7,014 bases of DNA from positions 1 through 7,014 of the forward strand of contig JANXSA010000010.1 in assembly GCA_025352915.1 (NCBI GenBank). The letters run 5' to 3'. Origin of the DNA: Rhodospirillales bacterium (GTDB taxonomy: Bacteria; Pseudomonadota; Alphaproteobacteria; Acetobacterales; Acetobacteraceae). Positions 5,837-7,014 of the stretch are shown here, in pieces. How positions within the stretch are numbered: the first letter of the stretch is position 1; each line of letters opens with the position of its first letter. The notes below the pieces were generated by a model. It was not told the DNA's origin. It was given only the letters and a program-made list of their open reading frames with translations, and made no database searches. A program made the translations under genes and the position numbers.

Positions 5837-5911
5837 GAATCGGTGGATGAAATCGTCCCGCCCCGCCGCCATGCTTGAGCCGCCCGCCCGGCCCGCCTAA
5901 ACCTGCGCCGC

Positions 5912-7014
5912 ATGACCGATACCGAGGGCCCAAAGGGCGTCACCAAGGGCGTAAGCATCATCGAAATCGCGCTCGAGACCATGCCGCTGTCGCCCGGCGT
6001 GTATCGCATGCTCGCGGCCAATGGCGACGCGCTGTACGTCGGCAAGGCGCGATCGCTGAAAAAGCGGGTGACCAGCTACGCCCAGCTCGCCCGCCTGCCC
6101 GAGCGCCTGCGCCGCATGGTCAACGAGACGGTCTCGATGGAGATCGTCACCACTCACACCGAGGCCGAGGCGCTGCTCCTCGAAGCCAACCTGATCAAGC
6201 GCCTCAAGCCGCGCTACAACATCGTCCTGCGCGACGACAAATCCTACCCCTGGCTGGTGCTGACCGAGGACCACCCCTACCCGCAGATCGCCAAGCACCG
6301 CGGCGCCCGTGTCCGCAAAGGCAGCTACTACGGCCCCTTCGCCTCCGCCTGGTCGGTCAACCAGACCGTCACCGCCATGCAGCGCGTGTTCCTGCTGCGC
6401 TCCTGCCGCGACACCGTGTTCAAGAACCGCTCGCGCCCCTGCCTGCTGCACCAGATCAAGCGCTGCTCCGCCCCCTGCGTCGGCCGCATCAGCGAAACCG
6501 ACTACGCCGCCCTCGTCGACCAGGCCCGCGCCTTCCTCTCCGGCCGCGCCAGCAGCGTCCAGCGCGACCTCGCCACCGAGATGGAGGCCGCCGCCGAGGC
6601 GCTGGAATTTGAGCACGCCGCCGCCGTGCGTGACCGCATCCGCGCCCTGACCAGCGTCCAGGGCACCGACGTCATCAACCCCGCCAGCCTGACCGACGCC
6701 GACGTCATCGCCGTCTGGCAGATCGCCGGCCAGAGCTGCGTCCAGGTGTTTTTCTTCCGCGGCGGCCGCAACAACGGCAACCGCGCCTACTACCCCACCC
6801 ACACCAAGGGCGAAGAGGCCCCCGAAGTCCTCGCCGCCTTCATCGCCCAGTTCTACGACGACAAGCCGCCACCCCCGCTGATCCTGCTCAACCAGCCCCT
6901 CGCCGAACAGTCGCTGGTCGCCGAAGCCCTGACCATCAAGGCCAACACCTTCGGTGTTCATGAAGGAAGGGGGGGCAAAAAAGTCGAAATCGCCGTCCCC
7001 CAACGCGGCGAAAA
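5912..7014 (+). CDS. uvrC: UvrABC excinuclease subunit C (partial, 3' end missing)
   Basis: The first 367 codons of UvrC (typically about 600-650 residues) run off the right edge. UvrC makes both incisions around UvrB-bound DNA lesions in nucleotide excision repair. The GIY-YIG nuclease domain is at about 25-105, with PGVYRML (28-34), [13 protein letters not shown] (41-53) and [20 protein letters not shown] (84-103). The four cysteines Cys165, Cys177, Cys185 and Cys189 match the Fe-S cluster ligands of UvrC. The UvrB-interacting UVR motif is at about 220-246 ([16 protein letters not shown] at 231-246). PQRGE (363-367) begins the conserved C-half. The ATG at 5912 is the first start after an in-frame TGA at 5876; no Shine-Dalgarno is visible. 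The C-terminal RNase H-like nuclease and HhH domains lie outside the window. Residues about 345-355 look like a small insertion with atypical codons. Confidence 0.96.
   Translation, partial: MTDTEGPKGVTKGVSIIEIALETMPLSPGVYRMLAANGDALYVGKARSLKKRVTSYAQLARLPERLRRMVNETVSMEIVTTHTEAEALLLEANLIKRLKPRYNIVLRDDKSYPWLVLTEDHPYPQIAKHRGARVRKGSYYGPFASAWSVNQTVTAMQRVFLLRSCRDTVFKNRSRPCLLHQIKRCSAPCVGRISETDYAALVDQARAFLSGRASSVQRDLATEMEAAAEALEFEHAAAVRDRIRALTSVQGTDVINPASLTDADVIAVWQIAGQSCVQVFFFRGGRNNGNRAYYPTHTKGEEAPEVLAAFIAQFYDDKPPPPLILLNQPLAEQSLVAEALTIKANTFGVHEGRGGKKVEIAVPQRGE

Noticed and set aside
5635..5911. A complete chromosomal origin of replication.
   Set aside because: Only one perfect DnaA box and two weak ones are present, and the neighbouring genes are not those I associate with alphaproteobacterial origins.
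5691..5933. An 80-codon minus-strand frame in the folB-uvrC spacer.
   Set aside because: It has no recognisable motif, runs into uvrC antisense, and crosses the AT-rich regulatory segment.
5897..7003. A 368-codon minus-strand frame opposite uvrC.
   Set aside because: It is Gly/Asp/Val-rich antisense sequence; uvrC is unambiguous on the plus strand.

Overview
This is a GC-rich chromosomal window, most consistent with an alphaproteobacterium. The sugar-acid dehydratase closely resembles Caulobacter-type xylonate dehydratase, and the AT-rich palindromic intergenic elements recall those I associate with Acetobacteraceae and related Rhodospirillales. The family-level placement is inference only. 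No mobile-element genes, CRISPR array, rRNA or tRNA were seen. Five protein genes account for about 85% of the window.

Layout. Positions 1-1639 (minus strand) hold the first 546 codons of an IlvD/Edd-type aldonate (D-xylonate-like) dehydratase that runs off the left edge. Positions 1640-1875 are a short intergenic stretch with a 48-bp inverted repeat pair. Positions 1876-4005 (minus) encode a 709-residue glycogen-debranching-type glycosidase (amylo-alpha-1,6-glucosidase family). Its stop codon lies inside one repeat arm. Positions 4006-4468 are a divergent intergenic region with a probable minus-strand promoter, a run of four strong hairpins in the presumed leader, a tandem 12-mer and another copy of the AT-rich repeat. 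Positions 4469-5634 (plus) carry a two-gene operon with a 4-nt overlap: a pteridine-reductase/FolM-like SDR, then folB. Positions 5635-5911 are an AT-rich spacer with a perfect DnaA-box match, weaker boxes and an IHF-consensus site. From 5912 (plus) to the right edge is the first 367 codons of uvrC.

The gene set is mostly housekeeping: carbohydrate catabolism on the left, pterin/folate metabolism in the middle, and nucleotide excision repair on the right. FolB and the SDR plausibly act in sequence on pterins: FolB makes 6-hydroxymethyl-dihydropterin or dihydromonapterin, and the SDR reduces a dihydropterin or dihydrofolate. I see no clear new multi-gene system. The most interesting signals are non-coding or sub-genic: the palindromic repeat family, the structured leader of the debranching gene, the DnaA/IHF-bearing AT-rich spacer, and a short compositionally odd in-frame insertion in uvrC.
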